A DNA stretch of 41,505 nucleotides from a bacterium (lineage in GTDB: Bacteria; Planctomycetota; UBA1135; GCA-002686595): contig JAAELL010000046.1 in NCBI GenBank assembly GCA_024226735.1, forward strand, positions 1 to 41,505, given 5' to 3'. Numbering within the stretch: position 1 is the stretch's first letter; each line of letters opens with the position of its first letter. Shown here piece by piece: positions 18,101-27,283 of the stretch. Made by a program: the position numbers and the translations under genes. A model generated the notes under the pieces. The model ran no database searches. It was not told where the DNA came from and worked only from the letters and a program-made list of their open reading frames with translations.

Positions 18101-20173
18101 GAGCTGGTCCGGAAGGGCGCGAGGCCGGCGACGCTGAAGTCCTACTTCGGCTCGATCGGGCAACCCGAGTACTACAAGGAGGTGCGCTTCGACGGGATCA
18201 TCGCGCGACCCGTCGACCAGGCCGAGATCGAGAACGCACTGTTCACCGTCCTACGCGAGGAGGACGCGGGGCGCGCAGTGGCGCTCTCCAAGCGCATCCG
18301 CGCGAGCTCGATCCAGAGCGGCCTGCATCCACCCACGTTTGCGCTGCACGGCTGGCAACGCTACCTGCGCGAGGCGGAACTGACGATCCTCTCCCAGGCT
18401 CCGACGTTCCTCGCGCGCAGACTCGGCGAGCTCGAGCGGATGATCTACGATTCGCCCGAGCCCGGCCTCGAGGTGTGGACCGAGTTCGCTTGGCTGACCG
18501 TTGTCGACCGTTCGCGTCCCGCGACGCTGCGCACGCGGGTGCCGACCTTGAACGAAGGCGCTCGGCCCGTGCGCCAGCTCCGCGCGCTGCAGCGGGCGGT
18601 TGCGCAGCACGCGGACGCACCCGAGCTCTTGAGTGCCGCGGGCTTATTGTTCGACATGCTCGGGGATTATCGCGCGGCGCTGACGTGCTACGAGACGCTG
18701 GGCGACCTCATGACTCTCCCCCAAGAGGCGGCGTGGCTCGAAGTCGCGGCGTTCGTGCCCGAGCGTGCGAGGTCGGCGCGCTTTCGGTCAATGCGCTTAC
18801 AACAGAGACGCATCCAGGTCCTTCAGGGTCAGCGCGGTGCGAATGTCCTTCCCGCGCCGAAGGTTGCGCTCGGGACCGCGGGGCAGCGGCCCACGAGCTC
18901 GGCGGCGGTGCGCCGGCGCGCGCTGCGCAACGTGCTCTCTCCCCGCGAAGCGCAGCGCAACCGCGTGCTCCGTCTGCGCGAGCTCGGGCGCGACGAGGAG
19001 GCGCTGGCGCTCTTGGCCGAGATGAAGTCCGTGCATGGCGAGGGGATACACCTGTACTTGTTCATGAGCGAGGGGCACTTCCTCGTCGGCCAGAACCGCG
19101 CCGGACGCGCGGCGCTCCATGCGGCGATCGAAGCCGAGGCCGAGCTGCGCCGGACGATGGACGACACGCTGTTCGAGCTTCAGGTCGAGCCCTGGGTGCG
19201 CGAGGACTGGCAAGCGGTCGTCGACTCGTGCGCGGCGTCCGAGGGGCTCGTCGACATCTACGACGCGTTGCGCTCGAACGGTCACCGCGGGATCGCGAAC
19301 TCTCTGTTGTCGCGCAACGGCTTCGCGCGCGAGGCGCGTGAGTTCTACCTCGAACGCTGGGATGTGGCGCACGCGGAGCTAGTCGCTCTCCCCGCATCGG
19401 AACCGCGGCGCGCGGAGCTCTTCACCGACGTCCACAACCTCGGCGTCAAGCTCGCTGAAGTGCACCGGCGACTCGGCTACTTCGAGCGTGCGCGCGCAAT
19501 CTACGCACAGCTGCTCGAGCTCGGTCCCGAGCATGCGCAGGTGATCGACGCGCTCGCGATGCAGCGCGAATCGAGCGGCGGCCTCGAGGAGGCGCTCGCT
19601 CTGCACCGGCGGGCGCTCGGGGCCAAGTCGAAATGCGCGGACGGACCCCTTGGCCCCCTGCCCTCGCGCCTGCTCGCCGACGCGGGCATCACGTTGCCGC
19701 CCGACCTGGGAGCGACGCGGCGCTGGTCGCACATGCGCGGAATCCTGCTGGAGAACGACCCCGGCGGCCTCGTCTTCAACTTCGTCTCGATCATCCACCT
19801 CGAGCTGGAGCTCGGCCGACCGGACCGAGCGGCGACCGCGCTCGAGCTGCTCGCTGAGCACATCGGCGATACGCCGACGGCCTTCTCGCCCGGACACCTG
19901 GCGCGCTCGGTTCTCGACTACGAGCTCGGAGGCGAGCTCGGCCGTGTCTTGCGCACGCTGTTCCGCATCAGTCCCGTGCAGCTGCGGGTCCTCACCGTCT
20001 ACACCGTGTGGCTCGAGTCCGAGGGACTATGGGAAGAGGGCCTCGAGGTGCTGGCTCACACCGATGTGGACCGCGCCACCTCGAGCGCGTTCACCGAGCT
20101 CGTCGAGGCGAAGCGCAAGGTGTTCGAGGAGATGCGCGCGCGCGAGCAGGCCGCGAGCCCGGACGACCGCTGA
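15140..20173 (+). CDS. Giant secreted TPR protein 1
   Basis: About 1677 residues from a GTG at 15140 (a second GTG at 15149 is possible). A hydrophobic export signal (SAAWIVLGALPALSAGMLAE) precedes a near-continuous array of degenerate TPR helices, for example VLARLLAVSGETDEALQLLD, GEAQRAAELLHRAGAE, RFERALEVLEPAVEAKPSDVALG and YFERARAIYAQLLELGPEHAQVIDALA. No catalytic motif was seen. It is paralogous over most of its length to the next gene (both start the mature region SYR-YL-R-P-H-RVFEQFVR--TLEGAL). The pair looks like an old tandem duplication. Very long exported TPR proteins may act as surface or periplasmic scaffolds; that is inference. Arg/Glu/Ala content and codon use match the rest of the window. 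Confidence 0.8.
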   Translation: MGAVGSRIGSGGAFARSAAWIVLGALPALSAGMLAEVSVQDEAGRQDVPAERSLASYRTYLARSPYHQRVFEQFVRAVTLEGALADEVASYRAAYERQPEGATRIVLARLLAVSGETDEALQLLDQEEPQSAESLVLRARVHARLGEAQRAAELLHRAGAESEDTDVVRDARRMESEMHLRTGDLDAARNALHALRDAEPDDVDMRLEVAERFARSLLLEEATLEYEGALAITSAPEERARVLSALAALHEERLEGGAALERSFEALDLLGRGHWLARDLRARVLRLARRAGKLDELIERYEASIAQSGGDLAVREALAEALAADSRFERALEVLEPAVEAKPSDVALGRRRVEIARAADRGDLVVREYQRLLAEHPRDVELAFELGVAFVEAEQLEQARRQWQGLLERSPEARLARRMARVWREHRRDALAEELLLGALELAPSELDTYADLAELMRDAERYLEAQATLLRAESSIAQTATDLRALAKIFEQHQLYDPSRRTYERARTLAPGDATLLVELAQVQVLRGEVASAARVMREAVDLARQPGVRSYAVQRLAQLVMAESAAVGGVELWAARELGPIEARTTAPGPYLVFAAIAEKNAAYARAAQTLEKLLEVRPDDVDARLWAARLLARTRVRADKERAIEHYTRLELLVPTRRREFLEHKFELLHERGATPEVLRILSELRLEVAGDPAGLAAVAEHHAKLALLEDAVELYADLVRLVPGDAHARIRLGELSRGIGQRRDALVQARAAFCLAGPEEVEAAFELLYYLVTSGDSVQSEIEGLLERVRSNPYDMCAPLLAAELLRYEEEPQRALEVLGIALGRSPHEARLLEKRIEILREFGKHEEARRDLETLAKWTDLPSEVAALEFLITNLELEDDAQALRWAHECEGPLVAVRTMNEASRADLACAFLVQVTTGRHAEPLVLMALADACAATDQGELEVATILRYGEQVELSTRLTARLGRVHFKMGLIGSARSYGLELVRKGARPATLKSYFGSIGQPEYYKEVRFDGIIARPVDQAEIENALFTVLREEDAGRAVALSKRIRASSIQSGLHPPTFALHGWQRYLREAELTILSQAPTFLARRLGELERMIYDSPEPGLEVWTEFAWLTVVDRSRPATLRTRVPTLNEGARPVRQLRALQRAVAQHADAPELLSAAGLLFDMLGDYRAALTCYETLGDLMTLPQEAAWLEVAAFVPERARSARFRSMRLQQRRIQVLQGQRGANVLPAPKVALGTAGQRPTSSAAVRRRALRNVLSPREAQRNRVLRLRELGRDEEALALLAEMKSVHGEGIHLYLFMSEGHFLVGQNRAGRAALHAAIEAEAELRRTMDDTLFELQVEPWVREDWQAVVDSCAASEGLVDIYDALRSNGHRGIANSLLSRNGFAREAREFYLERWDVAHAELVALPASEPRRAELFTDVHNLGVKLAEVHRRLGYFERARAIYAQLLELGPEHAQVIDALAMQRESSGGLEEALALHRRALGAKSKCADGPLGPLPSRLLADAGITLPPDLGATRRWSHMRGILLENDPGGLVFNFVSIIHLELELGRPDRAATALELLAEHIGDTPTAFSPGHLARSVLDYELGGELGRVLRTLFRISPVQLRVLTVYTVWLESEGLWEEGLEVLAHTDVDRATSSAFTELVEAKRKVFEEMRAREQAASPDDR

Positions 20174-20176
20174 TCG

Positions 20177-23100
20177 ATGCACCTCGCGATCTTTCTGGCG
20201 GCTTCACTCGCAGTCGGCAGCAGCGCGCCTCGCGCGCAGGACGAGTCGCGCTCGATCGAGTCCTACCGCGCGTACCTCGAACGGGCGCCGCACCACGAGC
20301 GCGTCTTCGAGCAGTTCGTGCGGGTGGCGACCCTCGAAGGCGCCCTCGAGGGGTGCCTCGACTCGTACCGGAGCGCGCATGCGAGCGATCCCGAGCACCT
20401 GCCGACGCGTGTCGTCTACGCCCGGCTGCTAGCGGTGACCGGCAGCCCGCGCGACGCGCTCGAGCTGCTCGAGCGCGAGTCGCCGCCGTCCCCCGAGACG
20501 CTCGTCTTGCGCGCGCGCCTGCACGCGCGCCTCGGCGAGCGCGGGACGGCAGCGGAGTTGTTCGCCCGTGCCGCGACCGAGTCGGATGACCTCGAGCTCG
20601 CCTGTGGCGCGCACCGCCAGGCGGCGGACCTGCACTTCGCGGCGGGCGCGATGGACGAGGCGCGCGATGCGCTGTTCGCCCTGCGCGACACGTCGCCAGG
20701 CGACGTCGACCTGCGCCTCGAGGTCGCCGAGCGCTTCGCGCGTTCGTCCCTCGCCGCGCTCGCGGTGGCGGAGTTCGAGGCGGCTCTCGAAGTCGTCGCG
20801 GACGCGCCGTCCGAGCGCGCCCGCGTCCTCGCGCGCCTTTCGGCTCTGCACGAGGAGCGCTTCGAGGGGCGGCGCGCCCAGGAGCGCGCCTGCGAGGCGC
20901 TCGCACTCCTGGGCCGCGATCACTGGCTCGCGGCCGAGCTGCGCGCGCGCATCCTGCGTGTCGCCGCGCGTGGCGGGCGGCTCGCGGAGCTCGTGGCCGA
21001 ACGCGAGGTGTACGCGCGGGAGCGCCGGCACGAGCCGGACGCCCACGAGTCACTCGCCGAGGCGCTCGAGCTCGCCGGCGATCCAGCGCGCGCGCTCGCG
21101 GTCCTCGCGCCCGTCGTTGCGGCGCGTCCGGACGACGCTCGCGTCGGTCGCTGGCGGATCGCATTGGCGCGCGCCGCGGGCGACGTCGACTTCGTGGTTC
21201 GCGAGTACCAACGCCTCTGTGCGCAGCGGCCGGAGGACGTCGAGCTCGCCTTCGAGCTGGGTGCTGCGTTCTTCGAAGTGGGGCGCGAGGAGCAGGCGGT
21301 GTCGACGTGGACGGCCGCGCTCGACGCGCAGCGCGACTCGACCTTTGCGCTGCGGATCGCCGAGGCGTGGCGCGAGCGCGGTCGCGATGGGTTGGCCGAG
21401 ACCGTGCTGGAGCGAGCGATCGGATACGCGCCCTGCGATGTGGGCGCCTACGTGGCCCTGGCGCGCCTGCAGCACGCTGCGCTGCGGGACGCGGACGCGC
21501 GCGCGACGCTCGAGCGGGCCGAGCGGGCACTGGCGGGTCGCCCGAGCGAGTGCTTCGCGTTGGCCCAGATCCACCGCGAACACGGCGCGCAACAGGATGC
21601 GCGGCGTCTTCTGCTCGAGGCCATGCGTCTCGCGCCGGGCGACGCGGACGTGCGCATCGCGCTCGCCGGCCTGCTCGAGGAGCTGGGCGAGGTCGAGGCC
21701 GCGGAAGCGGCGCTGCGGGCCGCCGTCGATCTCATTCAGGAGGCTGGCAAGCGCGAGTCGGTGCTCGGACGCCTCGCGACGCTCGCCAAGAAATCGGGCA
21801 GCGACCTCGAGCGGAGGTCGGTCCTGGCGACGCACGGGGAGACCGTGCACCAGCCCGGTCCGTTCCTCGTACTCGCGGCGATCGAGCTCGAGCGCGGCGA
21901 CCCGCGCCAAGCTGTGTTCTGGCTCGAGCAGTGGCTCCAGGTCTGGCCCGACGACACCGACGTCCGCGAGTGGGCCGGGCGTCTGTGTGAGCGCGGCCGC
22001 CAGAGCTTCAAGGCGATCGAACACTACACGCTCCTGGCGCGCGCGGTGCCCGCCCGCCGGCGCGCGTTCCTCGATCGCGTCGTCGTCCTGCAGCGCATCG
22101 AGGGGCGGACACGCGACGCGCGGGCGACGCTGGCAGAGATGCGCACGCTGGTGACGGGCGATTCGCTCGGTCTGCGAACGGTGGCATCGCACTACGTGGC
22201 GCTCGGCGAATCGAAACAGGCCATCGAGCTGTTGCGCGAGGCCGTGCGGCTCGCGCCGCGGGATGCACCGGCGCGCATGCTCCTGGGCCAGGCGCTGGGC
22301 GAGGCCCACCTCTACGCGGATGCGCTCGTTCAGGCTCGCGCCGCTTTCTGCATGACGACGGGTGCCGACGCTCGAGCTGCCTCCAGGCTGTTCCACGAGC
22401 TGCTCGAGGGCGCCGGTCTGATCGAGTCCGAGCGCTCGCGCCTCGTCGAGCGAATGAGCCAGAACCCCTACGACGCCTGCGCGCCGTTACTGTTGGCCGA
22501 TCTCTTGGCTCCGGAGGCCGCACTCGACGTGCTCGACGCGGCGCTCGCGCGCAGTCCGCGCGAACGCGCGCTCCTCGAGCGTCGCATCGACCTCTTGCGC
22601 GGGCAGGGTAACTACACCGAGGTTCGCCGCGATCTGCTCGCGCTCGCGGATTGGAGTGACGTGGACGCACAAAGGGTCGCGCTCGAGCTCGCTGCCGCTA
22701 GCGCGGCGATCGGATTGGAGGACGAGGCGTTCGCCTGGGCACAAGCGTCCGGCGACGCGCTCGCCGCCGCGCGCGGGATGATGGAGGTGGGGGCGCACCC
22801 GGCCGCGCGGCGCTTCCTCGTCGAGCGCACCGCGAACCGCCGCGTCGACCCCGAGCTGTTGATCGCTCTGGCCGACGCGTGCGCCGGCGCGGGGGACCAC
22901 GAACTGGAGGCCACGACGCTCGAGCGGTACGCCGAGCAAGCCGCTCCGGCCGCGTCGCTCGTCGCCCGGTTGGGAGCCGCTTACCACGCGCGTGGGGACA
23001 CGCAGGCGGCGCTCGAGTGCGGTCGGCGGCTCATCGCGATGCAGGCGTACCCAAAGACGGTGAAGACGTACTACGCCAGGATCGGCGAGCTCGGAACCTA

Positions 23101-24799
23101 CGCGGCCGAGCGCTACGAGGGCATCGTCGCGGACCCGAGCAACCGCACCAGGATCGATGGGGCCGTGACGGAGCTGTTCACCGAGGACGAGGGCCTCGGC
23201 TCGGCTGTAGCTCTGGTGCGCAGGATCCGCCAGAGCGCCCGGCGGCAGGGTGCTCATCCCGCCGATTTCGAGCTCGCGCACTGGCTGCGTCTGCTCGCCG
23301 AGACCGAGCTCAGCTACCTGCAGCTCACGCCGGACGCGTGCACGGGGCGCTCGACTCGGCTGGCGGCCAAGCTGCGCTCCGGCGGCGAGCTCGAACGGCA
23401 TGAGTGGATCGACTACGCGTGGCTCGCCGTTCTCGACCTTGCGCAGCCGGGCACGGCGCGGACCCGGCTGCCGACGCTCCGCGGCGGCGCCGGGCCGACC
23501 GCGGACCTCGAAGCGATCGTCGCCGCGTCGCAGCGCTTCGCGGACGCACCCGAGCTATTGACGCCGGCGACCCTTCTGCTGCACATGGCCGGAGACTTTG
23601 AGCGCGCATTGGCGAGCTACCGCCGGTTGGAGACGCTGCTCGGCGAAAGCACGGAGCTCCGCTGGCGCGAAGTGCCGTCGGTGCACTTCCCCGCGGCCGG
23701 CTCCAGCGCGACGTTCTTGCCGAACGCCGCCCGGCAGCCGCTGGTGCGCAGGTCCGACAGGAACACCTTCCGGATCGTCGCGTCCGCGGACGAAGCACGG
23801 CGCGGGCAGATGCTGTGCCTCCTGGCGCTGGGGCGAACCGTGGAAGCCGAAGCGATCCAAGCGCGTCTCGTACCACCCGATTCCAAGCTTGCCGAGGCCC
23901 ACGTCTTTCTGGGTGAGGCGTTCCTCATCACCGGTTTCGAGGCTCGTGCGCTCACTGCGCTCGAAGCCGCGACCGCCATTCGCGGAGCGCCGCGCAGCAA
24001 CGTCCGCAGTCATCACTCCGAAGTCGCCAGTCAGGATTGGTGGTCGTTCGCCTGGAACTGCGCCGACAGCGGCAGGGCGTTCGAGGCCTACCGCTTTCTG
24101 CGTTCGCGGGGTCAGCGTCCCGTGAGCGAGTACATGCTCCAGCACAACTTGATCGCGGTCGAGCTAGGCACCTGTTACGAGCGCGCGTTCGAGGAGGCCT
24201 GGAGCCGCCGTGCGACGCCGAGCGCTTCGCCCGGGATCGAACCGACGTACGACGACCTCTACGACCTCGTGGTCCAGCTCGCGGAAGTCGAGAAGGTCCT
24301 GCGCGGGACGGACAAGTCGCGCGCGGCTTTCGAGCGGGTCTCGACGCTGACGTATGGGCGGCCCGCGACTCTCGACGCGCTAGCGGCGCGCAGCGAGGCG
24401 ATCGACGGCTTCGAGGCCGCGGTGCGCTTGCACGAGAACGCGATCGCGCTCAAGCGCGAGGGCGTCGCATATCGCGAGGACGGCATCGGGGTCGAGCCTC
24501 TGTTGAAACTGCTCGAGGCGGACGGCGACGACGACGAGCGTTGGCGCCGCGCCCGGCGCCCGTTCGTACTGCGCGACCCAAGCAGCGGCGGCTTCAACTA
24601 CGCCTCGCTGGTGCGCCTACACCTCGAGCTCGGCCGGCCGGCCGAAGCGCTCGCCGCACTCACCGCCCTGCGCGAAACGCGCCGCGGCGACTCGCGCTTG
24701 GTGACGCGTTGGATGTGGGACGCGATCCGCGGGAGTCGCTACGACCTCGGAGACGAGCGCGCGCGGTTCGAGGAGCTGCTCGAACCGCGCAGGCGTTGA
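20177..24799 (+). CDS. Giant secreted TPR protein 2 (tandem paralogue)
   Basis: 1540 residues, ATG 3 nt after the stop of giant TPR 1, so the two are probably translated together. A short signal peptide (MHLAIFLAASLAVGSSAPRAQ) is followed by SIESYRAYLERAPHHERVFEQFVR and TPR-like helical repeats throughout (GSPRDALELLERESP, GERGTAAELFARAATESDD, GDPARALAVLAPVVAARPDDARVG). Alignment by eye to the upstream protein runs from the first repeat to the C-terminal region (GGFNYASLVRLHLELGRPAEAL against GGLVFNFVSIIHLELELGRP). It is about 140 residues shorter. No enzymatic motif was found; the function is unknown. It ends 15 bp from the convergent transketolase-like gene. Confidence 0.8.
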   Translation: MHLAIFLAASLAVGSSAPRAQDESRSIESYRAYLERAPHHERVFEQFVRVATLEGALEGCLDSYRSAHASDPEHLPTRVVYARLLAVTGSPRDALELLERESPPSPETLVLRARLHARLGERGTAAELFARAATESDDLELACGAHRQAADLHFAAGAMDEARDALFALRDTSPGDVDLRLEVAERFARSSLAALAVAEFEAALEVVADAPSERARVLARLSALHEERFEGRRAQERACEALALLGRDHWLAAELRARILRVAARGGRLAELVAEREVYARERRHEPDAHESLAEALELAGDPARALAVLAPVVAARPDDARVGRWRIALARAAGDVDFVVREYQRLCAQRPEDVELAFELGAAFFEVGREEQAVSTWTAALDAQRDSTFALRIAEAWRERGRDGLAETVLERAIGYAPCDVGAYVALARLQHAALRDADARATLERAERALAGRPSECFALAQIHREHGAQQDARRLLLEAMRLAPGDADVRIALAGLLEELGEVEAAEAALRAAVDLIQEAGKRESVLGRLATLAKKSGSDLERRSVLATHGETVHQPGPFLVLAAIELERGDPRQAVFWLEQWLQVWPDDTDVREWAGRLCERGRQSFKAIEHYTLLARAVPARRRAFLDRVVVLQRIEGRTRDARATLAEMRTLVTGDSLGLRTVASHYVALGESKQAIELLREAVRLAPRDAPARMLLGQALGEAHLYADALVQARAAFCMTTGADARAASRLFHELLEGAGLIESERSRLVERMSQNPYDACAPLLLADLLAPEAALDVLDAALARSPRERALLERRIDLLRGQGNYTEVRRDLLALADWSDVDAQRVALELAAASAAIGLEDEAFAWAQASGDALAAARGMMEVGAHPAARRFLVERTANRRVDPELLIALADACAGAGDHELEATTLERYAEQAAPAASLVARLGAAYHARGDTQAALECGRRLIAMQAYPKTVKTYYARIGELGTYAAERYEGIVADPSNRTRIDGAVTELFTEDEGLGSAVALVRRIRQSARRQGAHPADFELAHWLRLLAETELSYLQLTPDACTGRSTRLAAKLRSGGELERHEWIDYAWLAVLDLAQPGTARTRLPTLRGGAGPTADLEAIVAASQRFADAPELLTPATLLLHMAGDFERALASYRRLETLLGESTELRWREVPSVHFPAAGSSATFLPNAARQPLVRRSDRNTFRIVASADEARRGQMLCLLALGRTVEAEAIQARLVPPDSKLAEAHVFLGEAFLITGFEARALTALEAATAIRGAPRSNVRSHHSEVASQDWWSFAWNCADSGRAFEAYRFLRSRGQRPVSEYMLQHNLIAVELGTCYERAFEEAWSRRATPSASPGIEPTYDDLYDLVVQLAEVEKVLRGTDKSRAAFERVSTLTYGRPATLDALAARSEAIDGFEAAVRLHENAIALKREGVAYREDGIGVEPLLKLLEADGDDDERWRRARRPFVLRDPSSGGFNYASLVRLHLELGRPAEALAALTALRETRRGDSRLVTRWMWDAIRGSRYDLGDERARFEELLEPRRR

Positions 24800-24814
24800 C
24801 TTGGCTTCGCGGGC

Positions 24815-27154
24815 CTACGGATGCGCGAGCCGCCCGAGGCGATCGCCGCGATCGCGCGCGAAGCGCCGGATGCCTTCCAGGAGGTGCTCCGAGTCGAGGT
24901 GGGCCTCGACCTTGACCTCCTCGACCGAGCCACCGGTGCGCCAGCGATCGTCCCAATCGGAGGTCATCGCGTACTGCTCGGCGACCTTCGACGACAGCCA
25001 CGGGTGCATGCCGATGCGCGAGCCGTTGGAGATCACGGTCGAGTCGAGCCAGTCGGCCTTGTGCAGGACGCGGTCGCGGTAGTCCTTCGATTGGCGCATG
25101 AAGAGCTCGTACGACACCGCGGCGACGAGCTTGCAGTTCGGCGCGTCACCCGCGTGGAACTTCGGCAAGAGCTCGAAGATCGAATCGGTCGTCGACGTGC
25201 CTTCGATGATGATCGTGCCTTCCTTCGGCCGCGTCGGATCGTAGTCGCGGATGACGTAGGCGCCCTTGGCGGCTTCCTTGTAGCTGGGCACGCCGAGCGC
25301 GCCGCGGTCGGGGATCGTGACGTTCGGGCGCGTCAAGTGGAGGGCGATGATGGGCACGTCGGTCGCGAGGGCGGCGGCGAGCGCCGGCGCGACCTCGTTG
25401 TGCTCCCACGGGCGCACGTTGATGACGTGCCCGGCGGGGAAGAGCTGCGTGACGACGGGCGCGAAGATGCCGAAGTGGGTGCGGCTGTCCTCGGCCGTCT
25501 CGGGGCCGGAGTGGCCGGCAACCCAGATCACCTTGCCGACCTTGAGCTCGCAGTCCTGGGCGAGCTGGCTGAACAGGCGCATCAGCCCGTACTTGAGGTA
25601 CGAGAACGAACCGTAGGTCGAGCACGCGCCCCAGTAGCCGAGGAAGCTCTCCTCGGGTGCTTTCGACATGTTCACCGAAGCGAGGCCGCAGACGAGGCCC
25701 GAGTTGGTGAATTCGGTGATCTGCTGCGGCAGGAGCGCGCCCGTCGGGTTGTCGTTGCGCTCGTACCAGTCGAAGCTCGGCTTGCCCTCGAACTCCTTGC
25801 AGAAGCCGGAGATCGCGGTCGAATCGGCGAGGTCGGCGGAGCACGCCAGAACCAGCGGCCGGCCCATGCGCTCCTTCGCGAGGCTGTTGACCCACGCGCC
25901 GAACTTCTTGAATCCGTCCTTGTTGGCCGCCTTCGTGCCGGGCGCGACGAAGAGCTCCTTGGGCAGCTCGTCGACGTCGAGCCAGGAGCGGTCCTCGTGC
26001 ATGTTGCGCGCGCCGTCGAGCTGGAACGTCTTCGGCTCGTCCGGAATCGATTCGCCGAGATCGACGAGCCTGCCCGCGAGGTATTCGGCGAGCCCGTCGG
26101 TTTCGCGCAGGACCGAGAACACAGTCTCGAACCAGCCGCGCGTCTGATCGCGCACCGCGTCCTCTCCGCCATCGCTCGTGTCGCCGAAGCCGTCGAACTT
26201 CACGCCGTACTTGTCTTGGAAGTCGCTGCGACAGCGCCAGAACAGTTCCGTGTTGCGCTTGTGCGCGGCGCCGTGCGAGGGGGCGTCGAACTTGTGGTAG
26301 CCGCGGCCCTTGCGGCTCTTGAACCAGACGCAGCCGGGGCGGCCGCCGGGTTTCTCATCGGCGGTGATCTCGAGCAGCGCGCGCGTGAGCTGTGCGTAGT
26401 CGGTGCCGTCCTCGGCCCCCGCAACGCGCCAGCCGTAGCTCTCGAACCACTCCTTCGGCGTACCGTGCGCGACCTCCGAGTTCGCGAACGAGTCGATGCC
26501 GTGATCGTTCCAGTCGAACAGGTAGATGAGGTTGTCGAGACCGAGCCCGAAGGCGGAGTTCTTCACCTCGTGGTGGGCGCCGGCGGTGTGGCCGCCCTCG
26601 CCCTCCATCGCGAACACGCGTGTGTCCGTCCCCGCGTGCTTGAGCGCAATCGCTTCGCCGAGCGCCGCAGGTGCACCGTGTCCCGAGGGTCCGGTGTTGA
26701 ACTTGAAGAAGAGCGTCTTGCCCTCCATCTCCGCGTGGCCGGGCAAGCGGCCGTTGTGGCGCAGCCACAACAGATCTTCCCAGGTGAGCGTGCGGTCCGC
26801 GCCGCCCGGAACGAGGTAGCGCGGGTCTCCCGTGCGCTCGTGCATGATGCGCAGCGCCTCGTGATAGACCGCCAGCATCGCGTAGGTGCCCGGGTTGCAG
26901 TGGCCCGCGACCAGGACGTAGCGGTCGCCGAACGGGTGTTCGGGCCGGCGGATGTCCCAGCGCATGCCGGCGCCCAGGGTCGCCGCGACCATCATCGGCA
27001 CCTTCGAGCGCGACCCGCCGGGGTGGCCGCTCTGGCGCAGGTTCAGCATCAGGTCGATGCACTGGTCGATCAGATCACCGACCGTTTCCCAGCGGTGGAA
27101 GTGCTGGCTGAGCTCGTCGAGGGTCGATTTCTTGGCGGAGTCGAGGATCGGCAT
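24815..27154 (-). CDS. Transketolase-superfamily thiamine diphosphate enzyme
   Basis: 779 residues from the ATG at 27152-27154. The N-terminal ThDP domain has SGHPGGSRSKV (42-52), GHCNPGTYAML (84-94), GPSGHGAPAALGEA and the cofactor-binding stretch FAMEGEGGHTAG through NLIYLFDWNDHGID (181-221). Central and C-terminal domains follow (VLACSADLADSTAISGF, EFTNSGLVCGLASVNMS, GHSGPETAEDSRTHFG, VIRDYDPTRP). It is longer than classical transketolase (about 660) and the GDG motif reads GEG, so it belongs to a divergent branch, usually annotated simply as transketolase. Expected chemistry is two-carbon ketol transfer between sugar phosphates in the pentose phosphate pathway, but the substrate is uncertain. 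A longer in-frame start at 27229 would include a possible -10 element. Confidence 0.82.
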   Translation of the reverse strand: MPILDSAKKSTLDELSQHFHRWETVGDLIDQCIDLMLNLRQSGHPGGSRSKVPMMVAATLGAGMRWDIRRPEHPFGDRYVLVAGHCNPGTYAMLAVYHEALRIMHERTGDPRYLVPGGADRTLTWEDLLWLRHNGRLPGHAEMEGKTLFFKFNTGPSGHGAPAALGEAIALKHAGTDTRVFAMEGEGGHTAGAHHEVKNSAFGLGLDNLIYLFDWNDHGIDSFANSEVAHGTPKEWFESYGWRVAGAEDGTDYAQLTRALLEITADEKPGGRPGCVWFKSRKGRGYHKFDAPSHGAAHKRNTELFWRCRSDFQDKYGVKFDGFGDTSDGGEDAVRDQTRGWFETVFSVLRETDGLAEYLAGRLVDLGESIPDEPKTFQLDGARNMHEDRSWLDVDELPKELFVAPGTKAANKDGFKKFGAWVNSLAKERMGRPLVLACSADLADSTAISGFCKEFEGKPSFDWYERNDNPTGALLPQQITEFTNSGLVCGLASVNMSKAPEESFLGYWGACSTYGSFSYLKYGLMRLFSQLAQDCELKVGKVIWVAGHSGPETAEDSRTHFGIFAPVVTQLFPAGHVINVRPWEHNEVAPALAAALATDVPIIALHLTRPNVTIPDRGALGVPSYKEAAKGAYVIRDYDPTRPKEGTIIIEGTSTTDSIFELLPKFHAGDAPNCKLVAAVSYELFMRQSKDYRDRVLHKADWLDSTVISNGSRIGMHPWLSSKVAEQYAMTSDWDDRWRTGGSVEEVKVEAHLDSEHLLEGIRRFARDRGDRLGRLAHP

Positions 27155-27193
27155 CGTTGCGCGTGGGGTCTGGATCGGGGGGATCGAGGCCAC

Positions 27194-27199
27194 ACTATA
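27194..27199 (-). promoter_or_regulatory. Possible -10 element upstream of the transketolase-like gene
   Basis: On the minus strand TATAGT lies 39 nt before the chosen ATG. No convincing -35 hexamer is seen at 16-18 nt. The remaining gap between 27155 and 27283 shows nothing else. Confidence 0.3.
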
Positions 27200-27283
27200 A
27201 CCGAGGCGCTGCGCCATCCGGACATGCACACGGGGCGTCCCTGCCGATGGCCGGGGCGCCCCGTGGTCCTCGCGCTCCGCCGC

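Noticed and set aside
27194..27229. Transketolase start at 27229
   Set aside because: The extra 25 residues are not family-like and would include a plausible -10 element; the start at 27154 fits the domain boundary better, though the choice is not certain.
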